64,000 nucleotides of DNA from Actinacidiphila yanglinensis (GCF_900107965.1 NZ_FNVU01000021.1:103442-167441), one strand, 5' to 3'. Shown: positions 32,866 to 43,400, counted from the first letter of the stretch. Notes: generated from the sequence alone by a model not told the origin. Translations and numbers: made by a program.

Positions 32866-34076
32866 ACGGCACCGTCGACGGCACGACGCGCGGCGCCGCA
32901 TCCGGCGGCACCGGAGGTTCCCGCCCGCTGCGGATCGTGCGGGTCGCCAACTTCGTCACCCCCGTGTCCGGCGGCCTGCGCACCGCGCTGCGGCACCTCG
33001 GCGAGGGGTACGCGGCGGCCGGGCACGAGCCCGTCCTGGTCGTACCGGGTCCGGAGCGGTCCGACGAGCTGACCTCGCAGGGGCGGGTGATCACCGTGCC
33101 CGGCCCCGAGATCCCCGGCACCGGCGGGTACCGGGTGCTCGCCCGCCGCGCCCCGGTCGAGGCGCTGCTCGCCCGCCTGGCACCCGACCGCCTGGAGGTC
33201 TCCGACCGCACCACCCTGCGCTGGACGGGGGAGTGGGCGCGGCGCCACCGGGTCCCGGCGGTGATGGTCTCGCACGAGAGCGCCGACGGCGTGCTCGGCA
33301 CCTGGGGCGTCCCCACCCCCCTCGCCCGCCGCTTCGGCGACGCCCTCAACCGCCGGTCCGCGTACGCCTACACGCGGATCGTGTGCACCACCGCCTGGGC
33401 GGCCGCCGAGTTCGACCGGATCGGCGCGCGCAACGTCGTCCGCGCCCCGCTCGGCGTCGACCTCGCCGCCTGGCACGGCGGCCACCACGACCCCGAGGTG
33501 CGGGCCCGCTACGCGCGCGAGGACGAGGCGCTGCTCGTGCTCTGCTCCCGGCTGTCCCCGGAGAAGCGGCCGGACGACGCCCTGGACGCGCTGGCCCACC
33601 TGCGCGGGCAGGGAGTGGCCGCGGTGCTCGTGGTGGCCGGGGACGGGCCGCTGCGCGCCCGGCTGACCGCGCGGGCGGCGGCGGCGCGGCTGCCGGTGAC
33701 CTTCCTCGGCCACGTGGCGCGGCGCCCCGAGCTCGCCGCGCTGCTGGCGACGGCGGACGTGGCGCTGGCGCCCGGACCCGTGGAGACGTTCGGCCTCGCC
33801 GCGCTGGAGGCGCTGGCCTGCGGCACCCCGGTGGTGGCCAGCTCCCGCTCCGCCCTGCCCGCGCTCATCGGGCCGGCGGGCGCCGCCGCCGCGACACCCG
33901 CGCAGTACGCCCACGCCGTCCGGCGGCTGCTCGCGGTGCCCGCCGAGACCCGGCGTGCGACCGCTCGCGCCCGCGCCGAACTCCACCCGTGGCCGGCCGC
34001 CGTCGCCGCGTTCCTCGCCGCCCACGACGCCCCGGCCGTGCGCCCGGCCGCTGCCGCAGGGGACGCCCGCCCATGA
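32862..34076 (+). CDS. GT4-family glycosyltransferase
   Basis: 404 residues, GT-B fold: VRVANFVTPVSGGLRTAL at the N-terminus, SRLSPEKRPDDAL, LGHVARRPELAALLATADV and PVETFGLAALEALACGTPVV (EX7E) at the C-terminal domain. Shares only general fold with the upstream enzyme, so it probably adds a different sugar to the same acceptor. ATG 32862 overlaps the previous stop by 4 nt. Confidence 0.9.
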   Translation: MNGTVDGTTRGAASGGTGGSRPLRIVRVANFVTPVSGGLRTALRHLGEGYAAAGHEPVLVVPGPERSDELTSQGRVITVPGPEIPGTGGYRVLARRAPVEALLARLAPDRLEVSDRTTLRWTGEWARRHRVPAVMVSHESADGVLGTWGVPTPLARRFGDALNRRSAYAYTRIVCTTAWAAAEFDRIGARNVVRAPLGVDLAAWHGGHHDPEVRARYAREDEALLVLCSRLSPEKRPDDALDALAHLRGQGVAAVLVVAGDGPLRARLTARAAAARLPVTFLGHVARRPELAALLATADVALAPGPVETFGLAALEALACGTPVVASSRSALPALIGPAGAAAATPAQYAHAVRRLLAVPAETRRATARARAELHPWPAAVAAFLAAHDAPAVRPAAAAGDARP

Positions 34077-34996
34077 CCGCCGAGCTGTTCGCGCGGCCGC
34101 GCCGGGAGGCGGCGGTGCGGTTCGCGGTACTGGGCGACTCGCTGAGCGAGGGCGTCGGCGACCCGCTGCCCGGGGGCGGCTGGCGCGGCTGGGGCGCGCT
34201 GCTCGCGGAGGGCGTCGGGGCCGGTCCCGGCACGGTCGACGTCGTCAACACCGCCCGCAGCGGCGCGCGTTCGGGGGACGTGGCCGGACGCCAGCTCGCC
34301 GTGGCCCTCGCCTGCCGCCCGACCCTCGCGTCCGTGCTCGTCGGCGGCAACGACACGCTGCGCGGCGGGTTCGCGATCGACCAGGTCGCGGCCGACCTGC
34401 ACGCCGCGATCGGGGCGCTGCGGGCGGCCGACGCGGACGTCCTCACGGCGTGCCTGCCCGACCCCGGCGCCGTACTGCGCCTGCCCTGGCCGCTCGCCCG
34501 CCCCCTGGGGCGCCGGATGGCGGCGCTCAACACGGTGGTGCACGCCCTGTCCGCGCACCACGGCGCGCTGCACCTGCACGCCGCCGACCGTTCCTGGTCC
34601 ACCGCGCCGGGCACCCTCAGCGCCGACCGGCTGCACCCCAGCGAGAAGGGCCACCGGCTGCTCGCCCGCGACTTCCACGCGCTGCTCGTGGCGCGGGGCC
34701 TCGCGGCCGGCCTGCCGCCCCCGCTCGACCCCGACCGGCCGCCCCCCGGGCGCGGTGCCTCCACCTGGTGGATGGCCACGCGCGGCACCCGCTGGATCGC
34801 CGACCGCAGCCGTGACCTGCTGCCGGACCTGCTGCGACTGGCCGCGGAGGAGTACCGCCACGAGGTCCGCGGCACGGTACCGCTGCTGGACCGCGCGGCC
34901 CGCGACGCGACCGAGCGCGCGCTGGCGACGCTGCTCCCCGCGCCCTTGCGGGTGCCCGGCGGGCGGGTCGAGACCGTGCTGCCGACGGCGGGGTGA
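34073..34996 (+). CDS. SGNH/GDSL hydrolase
   Basis: 307 residues. Block I LGDSLSEGVGD (Ser23), block III VLVGGNDT (Gly, Asn) and block V DRLHPSEKGH (Asp, His) are all present, so it is likely an active esterase. The last 80 residues add a helical extension (STWWMATRGTRW ... EEYRHEVRGTV). No signal peptide, so it acts in the cytoplasm, possibly trimming an acyl or acetyl group during the glycosylation carried out by the two preceding enzymes. ATGA overlap with the upstream gene. Confidence 0.88.
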   Translation: MTAELFARPRREAAVRFAVLGDSLSEGVGDPLPGGGWRGWGALLAEGVGAGPGTVDVVNTARSGARSGDVAGRQLAVALACRPTLASVLVGGNDTLRGGFAIDQVAADLHAAIGALRAADADVLTACLPDPGAVLRLPWPLARPLGRRMAALNTVVHALSAHHGALHLHAADRSWSTAPGTLSADRLHPSEKGHRLLARDFHALLVARGLAAGLPPPLDPDRPPPGRGASTWWMATRGTRWIADRSRDLLPDLLRLAAEEYRHEVRGTVPLLDRAARDATERALATLLPAPLRVPGGRVETVLPTAG

Positions 34997-35247
34997 GCGG
35001 GACCCGCAGGGAGGCGGGAGGAGGGAGGCGGCGGTACGGCGGGAGCGGTCGCGCGGGGAACGCCGTGCGGCGTTGGGCGTGCCGGTACGGGGGTGCTGGA
35101 CGAGCGGGGTGTCGTTCGTGCGCGGAGGCGGGAGTACGGCCACGGTCCGCTGGAGGAGGCGGAGTTCGGGGTCACCGGCAACGCCCGTGTATCACGCCTG
35201 AGGAGGCACCCGCCGGCCCGGCGGCGCGACCTGGGCGCGGCAGTGCA

Positions 35248-35276
35248 CCAACGGCCCCGCATCCGGGGGTCGTTGG
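35248..35276 (-). terminator. Terminator downstream of pxpC
   Basis: CCAACG (35248-35253) with CCCCG (35255-35259) pairs to CGGGG (35264-35268) and CGTTGG (35271-35276). It lies 19 nt past the pxpC stop; the facing SGNH gene ends at 34996. Confidence 0.55.
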
Positions 35277-35294
35277 CCGGCGGGATGGTGGCCG

Positions 35295-36185
35295 CTACCG
35301 CGTGCCCCCGGCCGGGACGAAGCGCACGGGTGTGCCCGGCGCTGCCTGGGCCGCGGCCCAGAGGGCCGCTTCGGGGACGACACCGATGACGGGATAGCCC
35401 CCGGTGGTCGGATGGTCGGCGAGGAAGACCACCGGCCGCCCGTCCGGCGGCACCTGTACGGCGCCCAGCACCATGCCCTCGCTGGGCAGTTCGTCGTGCC
35501 GGACCCGGTCGAGCGCGGGGCCGGCGGTGCGCAGCCCGATCCGGTTCGAGGCGGGGGAGACCTCGTAGCGGCCGCGGGCCAGCACGCGGGGTGCGTCCGC
35601 CGCGAACCAGTCGTCGCGCGGGCCGGGCACCAGCGGCAGCACCAACTCCGGCCCGAGCCCGGCGTACGGGTGGACGTCGGCCGCGCGCGGCGGGCCCGAC
35701 CGCTCCCCGCCCAGCCGCAGTTCACGGCCGTCGGCCAGGGGCGCGGGGCCGAGCCCGGACAGCAGGTCGGTCGCGCGGCTGCCCAGCACCGGCGGCACAT
35801 CGAGGCCGCCCGCGAACGCCAGGTAGGAGCGCAGCCCCCGGCGCGCCGCCCCCACGTCGAGGACCGCCCCCGCGGGCACCCGTACCGGAGCGCCCCACGC
35901 CACCGGGCGGCCGTCCACCCGCACGGCGCAGGCCGCACCCGTCACCGCGGCGACCATCGGGCCCGACGCCCGCACCGCGCAGCCGTTCACGGTCGTCTCC
36001 AGTCCGGCCGCCGAGGGCGCGTTGCCGACCAGCGCGTTCGCCAGCAGGTGCGCGGGCCGGTCCAGGGCGCCCGAGTGCGGCACCCCGAGGTGGGCGTGCC
36101 CGGCCCGGCCCAGGTCCTGCACGGTGGTCAGCGCGCCGGAGCGGATGACGGTCAGCAGCACGGCGGGTGCGTCGGGCGCGCTCAT
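35295..36185 (-). CDS. pxpC: 5-oxoprolinase subunit C (biotin-dependent carboxyltransferase-like)
   Basis: 296 residues. LTVIRSGALTTVQDLGRAGH at the N-terminus and SNRIGLRT, LPSEGMVLGAVQVPPDG, LADHPTTGGYPVIG later are the PxpC/AHS2 signatures. With PxpA and PxpB it hydrolyses 5-oxoproline to glutamate using ATP, clearing a spontaneous glutamine/glutamate by-product. ATG 36185 overlaps the pxpB stop (ATGA). Confidence 0.92.
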   Translation of the reverse strand: MSAPDAPAVLLTVIRSGALTTVQDLGRAGHAHLGVPHSGALDRPAHLLANALVGNAPSAAGLETTVNGCAVRASGPMVAAVTGAACAVRVDGRPVAWGAPVRVPAGAVLDVGAARRGLRSYLAFAGGLDVPPVLGSRATDLLSGLGPAPLADGRELRLGGERSGPPRAADVHPYAGLGPELVLPLVPGPRDDWFAADAPRVLARGRYEVSPASNRIGLRTAGPALDRVRHDELPSEGMVLGAVQVPPDGRPVVFLADHPTTGGYPVIGVVPEAALWAAAQAAPGTPVRFVPAGGTR

Positions 36186-36802
36186 CGGGCCGCCGTGAAG
36201 CGGACGTCGGTGCCGGGCGTGAGCAGGGCCGCGGGGTCGCGGTCGGGGTCCCACAGCGGCGCGTCCGTCGTCCCGACGACCTGCCAGCCGCCCGGCGACG
36301 CGCGCGGGTAGACCCCGGCGTACGGCCCGGCGAGGCCGACCGAGCCGGGCGGCACGGAGGTGCGCGGGCTGGCCCGGCGCGGCACCGCCAACTCCGGCGG
36401 CAGCCCGGTCAGATAGCCGAACCCGGGGGCGAACCCGCAGAACGCCACCCGGAAGGCGGTACCCGTGACCGTCGCGGCGACCTCCTCCGTCGACATCCGC
36501 CACAGGGCCGCCACGTCCGCCAGGTCCGGACCGTCGAACCGCACCTCCAACTCCACCGTCCCCGCCGCGGCACGCACCAGCGGCGGCACCTCCCAGCGCA
36601 GCACGTCCGCCGCGAACGCCCGCGGGTCGGCCAGCCCGGCGACCAGCACCGTACGGGCCGCGGGCACGACCTCCGCGACCTCGCCCAACTCGCCCGCCGC
36701 CCGGCGCCGTACGACCTCCGCGTGCAGCGCCTGCGCCTGCTCGCCGTCCTCCGCCTCGACCAGCACCGCGGCCGGACCGGCGGCCATCACCCGCAACCTC
36801 AC
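36182..36802 (-). CDS. pxpB: 5-oxoprolinase subunit B (AHS1/KipI-like)
   Basis: 206 residues from GTG 36802, which overlaps the pxpA stop (GTGA); the open frame runs further upstream but only as antisense to pxpA sequence. Motifs VAFCGFAPGFGYLTGLPPELAVPRR (split by normal wording: FAPGFGYL core) and GSVGLAGPYAGVYPRASPGGWQ are characteristic of PxpB/KipI. Works in a complex with PxpC and PxpA. Confidence 0.92.
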   Translation of the reverse strand: MRLRVMAAGPAAVLVEAEDGEQAQALHAEVVRRRAAGELGEVAEVVPAARTVLVAGLADPRAFAADVLRWEVPPLVRAAAGTVELEVRFDGPDLADVAALWRMSTEEVAATVTGTAFRVAFCGFAPGFGYLTGLPPELAVPRRASPRTSVPPGSVGLAGPYAGVYPRASPGGWQVVGTTDAPLWDPDRDPAALLTPGTDVRFTAAR

Positions 36803-37575
36803 GCGAACGCCTCCACCCTCAGGCCAGCGTCCTCCAGTTCCCGGCGCACCCGAGCCGCCAGGAGGGCCGCCCCCGGGGTGTCGCCGTGCACGCACAACGA
36901 CCGGGCCGCGACCGCGACCTCCTCCCCGGTCGACGCGGTCACCCGGCCGTCGCGGGCCAGCGCGACCGCACGCGCCACCACCGCGTCCGCGTCGTCGACC
37001 ACCGCGCCCGGTTCGCGCCGCGACACCAGGGTGCCGGCCGCGGTGTACGCGCGGTCCGCGAACGCCTCGGGCACCGCCGCGAGCCCGGCCCGCTCCGCCG
37101 CCGCCAGCAGCCGCGAACCCGGCAGCCCGAGCACCGGCAGCCCCCCCGCCATGCGTACGCCCGCCACCACCGCTTCGGCCTGCTCCGCGTCCTGCACCGC
37201 CCGGTTGTACAGCGCGCCGTGCGGCTTCACGTACGCCACCGCCGCGCCCGCCGCCCGCGCGAACACCTCCAACGCGCCGATCTGGTAGGCCACTTCGGCG
37301 GCCAGCTCATCCGGCGGCACGTCCATCGTGCGCCGCCCGAAGCCGGCCAGGTCGCGGTAGGAGACCTGCGCGCCGATCACGACCCCGCGCTCGGCGGCCA
37401 GGTCGCACACCCGCCGCATCGTCGCCGGATCGCCCGCGTGGAAGCCGCACGCCACGTTCGCACTGGTCACGACCGCCAGCAGCGCCTCGTCGTCGGTCAG
37501 CCGCCAGCGGCCGAACCCCTCGCCGAGATCGGCGTTGAGATCGATCCGCGCTCGCGCCACCGCCGACTGCGTCAT
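36799..37575 (-). CDS. pxpA: 5-oxoprolinase subunit A (LamB/YcsF family)
   Basis: 258 residues. IDLNADLGEGFGRW, SANVACGFHAGDP, GAQVSYRDLAGFGRR, KPHGALYN and CVHGDTPGA are the family signatures. ATG 37575 is preceded by an upstream ORF whose stop overlaps it (ATGA). The frame is open to 40392 on this strand, but that stretch is antisense to the SMC-type operon and is not real coding. First gene of pxpABC. Confidence 0.92.
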   Translation of the reverse strand: MTQSAVARARIDLNADLGEGFGRWRLTDDEALLAVVTSANVACGFHAGDPATMRRVCDLAAERGVVIGAQVSYRDLAGFGRRTMDVPPDELAAEVAYQIGALEVFARAAGAAVAYVKPHGALYNRAVQDAEQAEAVVAGVRMAGGLPVLGLPGSRLLAAAERAGLAAVPEAFADRAYTAAGTLVSRREPGAVVDDADAVVARAVALARDGRVTASTGEEVAVAARSLCVHGDTPGAALLAARVRRELEDAGLRVEAFA

Positions 37576-37634
37576 GATGATCCGCCCGGGTCCGTCGCCT
37601 CGCATCGGCCCGCCGATGCCCGTGCCACGATCAT
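37572..37634 (-). other. 20-codon upstream ORF overlapping pxpA start
   Basis: ATG 37634 opens MIVARASAGRCEATDPGGSS, whose TGA overlaps the pxpA ATG. pxpA itself has only a weak GGCGG site, so coupling is possible; no promoter was recognised. Confidence 0.25.
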
Positions 37635-37715
37635 GGCAGTTCCACCCCGGTTCCACCCGGTGGTGCCCGCCCCGTACGCATCCGTGCCGTTTCGTGTCCT
37701 GTCGGTGGCACCGCC

Positions 37716-37721
37716 TAATGT
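37716..37721 (+). promoter_or_regulatory. -10 element of the SMC-type operon
   Basis: TAATGT, 7 nt before GTG 37729; leaderless layout. Faces the pxp promoter region. Confidence 0.5.
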
Positions 37722-37728
37722 GGGGGGC

Positions 37729-39255
37729 GTGACCACGACCGTCCCGCACCTGCCGCAGCAGTCGCGGCAGCCGCCGCAGCCGCTGCCGGGCGCGCCGCGC
37801 CCCGCGCCGGGCCCGGCGGCCGACGAGGGGCTGGCCCGCCGGCTGCGCGCGCTGGCCTGCACCGCGCCGCTGCACGACCTCGACACCCGCAAGGCGAACC
37901 TCGCCGGCGAGTACTCGGTGTACGCCATGGCCGAGGTCGCGCTCGCCGCGATCGACCTGGTCACCCTCAACATGGACTTCGACACCGGCGCGGACCACGA
38001 CCAGATAGTGGCCAGGCTGCTGCCCCGCGTCGCCGCCCAGGCCCCTTCCCGCTCCCACAGCGAGCACGAGCGGGTGGCCCGCTGGGTGCTGGAGAACCTC
38101 ATCAACGTCGGCAGTGCCGACCGCGGATTCCGCGCCGTCTACGGCACGTTCGGCCCCGACGGCCTGTACATCCGGCGGGACTACGACTTCAAGCTGATCG
38201 AGGAGGTCGCCGGCCCCGGCGGCAGCGTCTACCTGCGCACCACCGACGAGGCGGTCAACGTCCTGGTCGGCGCCCTCGACACCGACGTCACCAGCGCGCA
38301 GATCGCCGCCGAGGTCAAACTCGAGGTGCTGATCAGCCGGGGCCGCCTCGCGGATGCCCAACTCGCCGCCGAGCAGGCCCGCTACCGGACCGTGCAGTAC
38401 GCCGAGACGCTGCGCCGCACCCTGGAGGCCACCCGGCGCAACGTCCGGGCGGTCGACTGGCTGCGCCAGGTGCCCGACATGATCGCCGAGGCCCTCGACC
38501 ACGTGGCCGACCGCTACCGCCACGAGAACGCGATCCTCACCAACATCCGCAAGGCGCGCGACGAAGCGGAGGAGCCCGAGCACAAGCGGCGCGCCGCCGA
38601 ACTCGTGGACATCGTCAAGGACTGCATCCGCCGCCACACCCAACTCCAGTCCCGGCTGCTGGAGGCGGGCCCGCTCTTCCGCGCAGAACAGGACCGCCAG
38701 TCCTTCGCCGCGCCCCCCGCCCGCGCCGGCCTCGACCTGTACGGCCAACTGGTCGCGCCCCTGCTGCCGCTGCCCGTCGAGCAGGCATCGCGCGTCACCG
38801 ACGCGTTCTTCGCCCGCGGCACCGGCCTGCGCACCCCGGGCGCCGTCCGCGTCACCGACCTGGTCGACCTCCTGCTCACCCCGCCGGCCGAGCGCGACCA
38901 CCTCGGCGCCGAGATGCCCGAGCCCGACCTCGTCGCCACCCCCGACGACTCCCGCTTCAGCGACGAGCAACTGGAGTCCGCGCTCGCCCTCCTCGACCTG
39001 CCGCACGACGCACCGCGCCGGCTCTCCGGGCTGCTCGCCGAGGCCCGCCGGCAGGACCCCGACCTGCCCTACCTCGTCGCGCTGCTCGCCGTCCACGCCG
39101 CGTCCCCGCCGGTCGGTACCGCGCACCGGCAGGGCGAGCCGCACCTGCTGTTCGCCGTCGACGACGGCACCGAGCTGGACGACCACGAGTTCGGCGGCGC
39201 CGACCTGATCCTCGGGACCGCCCTGCTGACGTCGGGAGCCGATCCCGACGGGTGA
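37729..39255 (+). CDS. Kleisin-like subunit of SMC-type complex (MksF/JetA position)
   Basis: 508 residues. A Pro/Gln-rich leader (1-35) precedes a winged-helix-like N-terminal region, then a long helical, coiled-coil-prone middle (about 205-300: LADAQLAAEQARYRTVQYAETL, HVADRYRHENAILTNIRKA) and a C-terminal helical/acidic domain ending DDGTELDDHEFGGADLIL. This layout and its place before a small winged-helix gene and an SMC-like ATPase match MksF/JetA. The assignment rests mainly on gene order; I saw no strong sequence motif. Leaderless GTG start. Confidence 0.6.
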   Translation: MTTTVPHLPQQSRQPPQPLPGAPRPAPGPAADEGLARRLRALACTAPLHDLDTRKANLAGEYSVYAMAEVALAAIDLVTLNMDFDTGADHDQIVARLLPRVAAQAPSRSHSEHERVARWVLENLINVGSADRGFRAVYGTFGPDGLYIRRDYDFKLIEEVAGPGGSVYLRTTDEAVNVLVGALDTDVTSAQIAAEVKLEVLISRGRLADAQLAAEQARYRTVQYAETLRRTLEATRRNVRAVDWLRQVPDMIAEALDHVADRYRHENAILTNIRKARDEAEEPEHKRRAAELVDIVKDCIRRHTQLQSRLLEAGPLFRAEQDRQSFAAPPARAGLDLYGQLVAPLLPLPVEQASRVTDAFFARGTGLRTPGAVRVTDLVDLLLTPPAERDHLGAEMPEPDLVATPDDSRFSDEQLESALALLDLPHDAPRRLSGLLAEARRQDPDLPYLVALLAVHAASPPVGTAHRQGEPHLLFAVDDGTELDDHEFGGADLILGTALLTSGADPDG

Positions 39256-39429
39256 CCGCTCTGCGACCCCGCACCGGCGGGCGACCGGTCTCCCCGGTCC
39301 GCGTTCCCGCGCCCGCGGCGTCGGGCACCCGCCCGAGCCCCGGCCCGCCGAGCAGTCGACCGCGCGGCCCGACCGCGTACCCATGTACCGATGTACCCAT
39401 TTCCCCGACCACCCAGAGGAACGAGCGAC

Positions 39430-40314
39430 GTGATCACCGACCGGCAGGACGCGCGGGAACCCGGTGAGGCGGAGGCCCCGCCGCCCCCCATCGTGCCCGC
39501 TGACGTCGCCGACGCCGCCCGCCTGGTGGGCTTCGGGTTGCAGCCCAAGCTGGTCCCGGCCCGGGACACGGAGTACGCCGAGCTGGTCCGCCGGCACCGC
39601 GAGGACCCGGCGTTCGCGCGGCTCGCGGACGCCGTCGCCGCCGGGCTCGGCCTGATCGTGCTGGAGGTGTCGCAACGGGCGGGCATGGCCGTGGCCGCCG
39701 CGGAGGACTCGGTGTTCGCGGTCCGGATGGGCGACTACGCCCGCCGTGCCGCCTCCGACGCGGGCGACCGCTTCCTGCACGGCCTGGCCCACCTCGCCGC
39801 CGCGGCCCTCGCCTTCCCCCGCCCGGAGGACCTGGCCGACGACGGCTACATCGGCCGGATCACCGTGCACGGCGTGGACGCCTTCGTCCGGCAGGCATGC
39901 CGGCGACTGGAGGAGCGCGCGGAGGAGAGCGGCGAGAACACCGACCCGGCCAGCGACGCCCCCGGCCTGGAGGCGGCCTGGCGGGTCTACACCCGGCGCA
40001 GTGCCACCGGCGCCACCAAGGACGCCCGGCGGCTCGCGAGTTCGACCACCGGCATCATCGGCAAGGCCGTCGCCTTCCTCGTCGACTCCGGCTTCCTGCA
40101 GCGCACCGGCGACGAGTCCGGCGGCACCTACCGCACCACCGCCCGCTACCAGCTCCAGGTCCGGGACATGGCCGGCAGCGCCGCCATGGCCGAACTCCTC
40201 GACCTGGGCGTCGTACCGGTCGGCGACGGCACCGCCACCCTCGTCCCCGCCGCCGACGGGGAGGCCGCGGACCTCGCCGCGGGTGCCGGCCTGCCCTTCC
40301 ACACCGGCACCTGA
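39430..40314 (+). CDS. KITE-like winged-helix subunit (MksE/JetB position)
   Basis: 294 residues. Two winged-helix-like regions can be traced; the second is clear (SSTTGIIGKAVAFLVDSGFLQRTGDESGGTYRTTARYQLQV, about 205-245 in two parts). In MksBEF and Wadjet systems the equivalent protein dimerises and bridges kleisin and ATPase. GTG 39430 has AGAGGA 9 nt upstream. It follows the kleisin-like gene by 174 nt and precedes the ATPase by 113 nt, all on one strand. Confidence 0.6.
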   Translation: MITDRQDAREPGEAEAPPPPIVPADVADAARLVGFGLQPKLVPARDTEYAELVRRHREDPAFARLADAVAAGLGLIVLEVSQRAGMAVAAAEDSVFAVRMGDYARRAASDAGDRFLHGLAHLAAAALAFPRPEDLADDGYIGRITVHGVDAFVRQACRRLEERAEESGENTDPASDAPGLEAAWRVYTRRSATGATKDARRLASSTTGIIGKAVAFLVDSGFLQRTGDESGGTYRTTARYQLQVRDMAGSAAMAELLDLGVVPVGDGTATLVPAADGEAADLAAGAGLPFHTGT

Positions 40315-40427
40315 CCCCGATTCCCGCCAGCCCGCACCTCCCGCGGCCGGCCCTCCCGGGCCCGCCCCCTCCCCGCAACCGCCGCAGCCCACCAGCCAGC
40401 CAGCCCCTGAGGACGAAAGCCCCCCGC

Positions 40428-43400
40428 ATGTACGAGCTCTCCCGACTGCGCCTCTACTCCATCGGGCCGGCCGGCGCGCGCTACGCCGACACCGTGCTGG
40501 ACCTGCGCGGAGTCGGCGAGCCCGTGCCGCAGCCCGCCCCCGCCCAGGGCGACTTCTTCGCCGACGAGCCGACCGGGCCGCCCCGCCGGCCCGCCCCGGC
40601 CGGCGTGCTCTTCCTGGAGAACGGCGGCGGCAAGTCCGTCCTGCTCAAGCTGATCTTCTCGGTGATGCTGCCTGGCCACCGCAACACCCTGGGCGGCGCC
40701 AGCTCCGGCGTGCTGCGCAAGTTCCTGCTCGCCGAGGACTGCGGGCACGTCGCCCTGGAGTGGCAGCACACCCTCACCGGCGAGCTCGTCGTGGTCGGCA
40801 AGGTCAGCGAGTGGCGCGGCCGTCAGGTCTCCTCCGACCCCCGCAAGTTCTCCGAGGCGTGGTACTCCTTCCGCCCGGGCCCCGGGCTCGGCCTGGACTC
40901 GCTGCCGGTCGCCGAGGCGACGTCCGTACGGCCGCCGGCCGAGGGCACCTCCGGCGCCCGCGGCCGCCGCCGCACGATGAAGGGCTTCCGCGACGCCCTC
41001 ACCGAGGCGAGCAAGACGTACCCGCACCTGGAGGTCGTCTGGGAGGAGATCCACGACCGCTGGAACGAACACCTGGGCGACATCGGCCTCGACCCCGAAC
41101 TCTTCCGCTACCAGCGGGAGATGAACGCCGACGAGGGCGAGGCCGCCGGCCTGTTCGCGGTCAAGAAGGACTCCGACTTCACCGACCTGCTGCTGCGCGC
41201 GGTCACCGACACCCGTGACACCGACGGCCTCGCCGACCTCGTGCACGGCTTCGCCGGCAAGCTCGGTCGCCGGGCCGAACTCACCGCGGAGCGCGACTTC
41301 ACCGCCGGGTCGCTCGACCTGCTGGACCGGATCGTCGACGCCTCCGCCGTCCGCGACCAGGCCCGCGGCGTGCACGCCCAGTCCGAGCGGCGCGCCCGCG
41401 TCCTCACCCGGCGGCTGACCGCCCGCGCCCGCCAGGAGCGGGAGCGGGCCGCCGACCTCGCCCAGGACATGGCGGGCGCCGCGCACACCGTCACCGACAC
41501 CGAGCAGGCCCGGGCCGGCAGCGCCCGGATCGCCGCCGAACTCGCCTACCGCCACGCCTCGCTGGCCCTGGCCGCCGCCGAGAAGGGGGCCGCCGCGCTG
41601 CGCCGCGAGCTCACCGACGCGCGCACGCTGCACTCCGCCTGGCAGACCGCCGAGACCGTCCTGCGGCACCGCGCGGCAGGAGACCGGCTGGCCAGGGTGA
41701 CCGAGGCGATCCGTGCCGCCGAGCGCGACGCCGCGCCCGCGCTCGCCGCCCGTACCCTGGCCGCCACCGAACTGGTGCGCGCGCTGCACGGCGCCGCCGC
41801 CCGCGCCGAACGCCAGGCCGACGACGAGGAGGAGCGGTCCGCGACGCTCCAGAGCCTCGCCGAGAGCGCCCACCGCGACGCGACCGCCGCGGCCACCGAA
41901 GCGCAGCGCGCCCGCAGCGAGAACGGCCACCTCGGGCAGCGCCTCACCGAGGTCGAGCAGGAGACCGCCGAGGCGGTGCGCGCCGGCTGGCTCGACGACA
42001 CCGCGCCCGACGCCGATCCGGCCCGCGCCGCGCTGGCCGCCGCCGACGCCGAGCGCGCCGCCGAGGCGCTGGCCCGGGCCGCCGCCGACACCGCCTCCAC
42101 CGCCGGCGACCGGGCCCGCGAGGCCGCCGGCGCCGAGGCCCGCGCCGAACTCGCCGCCGCCCGCGCCGCCGACGCGCTCACCGCCGCCACCACCGCGCAC
42201 CGCGCTGCGCTCGCCGCCACCACGCCCCTGACCACCGACCCGCGCGCGCTCGCCCTGCTCGGCCTGGGCGAGGCGTCCTCCAGCGTCTCCGGGGCCCCTT
42301 CTTCCTCCCTGCCCGGGACCTCAGCCGACGCGGGAGCGGCCGATGGGGATACGGCCGCCGGAGGTCCGGGCGGCTCGGCCTCCGGCGGGTCCGACGGCGC
42401 GGCATCTCCCGGCGCCGATCCCACGGGCCGGACCGTGGAGTCCGCGGACCCGGACGGCTCTGCCACGGTCACGGGCCTGCGCGAAGGGCCGCTGGACGCC
42501 GCGGAGTTGGACCGCTTCGCCGAGCCGCTGCGGGAGATGGTCGAGGAGGGTGTGGCCGCCGCCGAACGGCAGATGTTCGAGCTGCGTACCGCCGCCGCGG
42601 ACGACGCCCGGATCCTGGGCGCGCTCGGCGACGGCGGCCTGCTGCCGCCGGGCCCCGACGTCCTGGCCACCGTGGAATACCTCGCCGAGCACGGCATCCC
42701 CGCCCTGCCCGGGTGGCGCTACCTCGCCCAGGCCGTCGCCCCGGCCGACCACTCCGCCGTGCTGGCGGCCCGCCCGGAGCTGGTCGACGGCGTCGTGGTG
42801 ACCGACCCCGACTCCTACGCGCGCGCACGCGAGGCGCTGGCCCAGGCCGCGTTGCTGCCCAGGTCCACCGTGGCCGTGGGCACCGCCGCCGCGCTCCTCG
42901 CCCCGACGCCCCCGGCCGACCATGCCTCCGACGTGTTCCTGGTCCCGCCGAACCCGGCGATGCACGACGAGATGGCCGCCGACGGCGAACGCCGTGAGCT
43001 GCGCGGGCGCGCCGCCGCCCGCGAGGAGGAGATCCGGGTGCTCGCCGCCCGGCTGGCCCACGACCGCACCCTCGCCGCCCGGCTCGCGTCGTGGCGGGCG
43101 TCCTGCCCGCCCGGACATCTCGCGGAACTCGCCGCGGAGGTCGGCGCCGCGCAGGACGCCGCCCAGCGGGCCCGGGCGGAGCTCGCCGCGGCGCGGGAGG
43201 AGCGCGCGGAGGCCGACGCGGCCGCCGCCGAGGCCGGTGCGGACAACGACTCCCGGCGGTCGGCCGCCGAGCAGGCCCGCCGCCGGGCCGACGTACTCGC
43301 CGGGCTCGCCCACCGGCTGCGCGAGCGGGCCAACTGGCAGCGCCGGGCCCGCGAACTGGCCGCCGACGCGTCCGAGGCGGAGGCCCGCGCGGAGACCTGC

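Noticed and set aside
36799..40392. 1197-residue minus-strand ORF extending pxpA
   Set aside because: Only the last 258 residues are PxpA; the rest is antisense to two plus-strand genes and has low-complexity Gly/Val/Arg composition.
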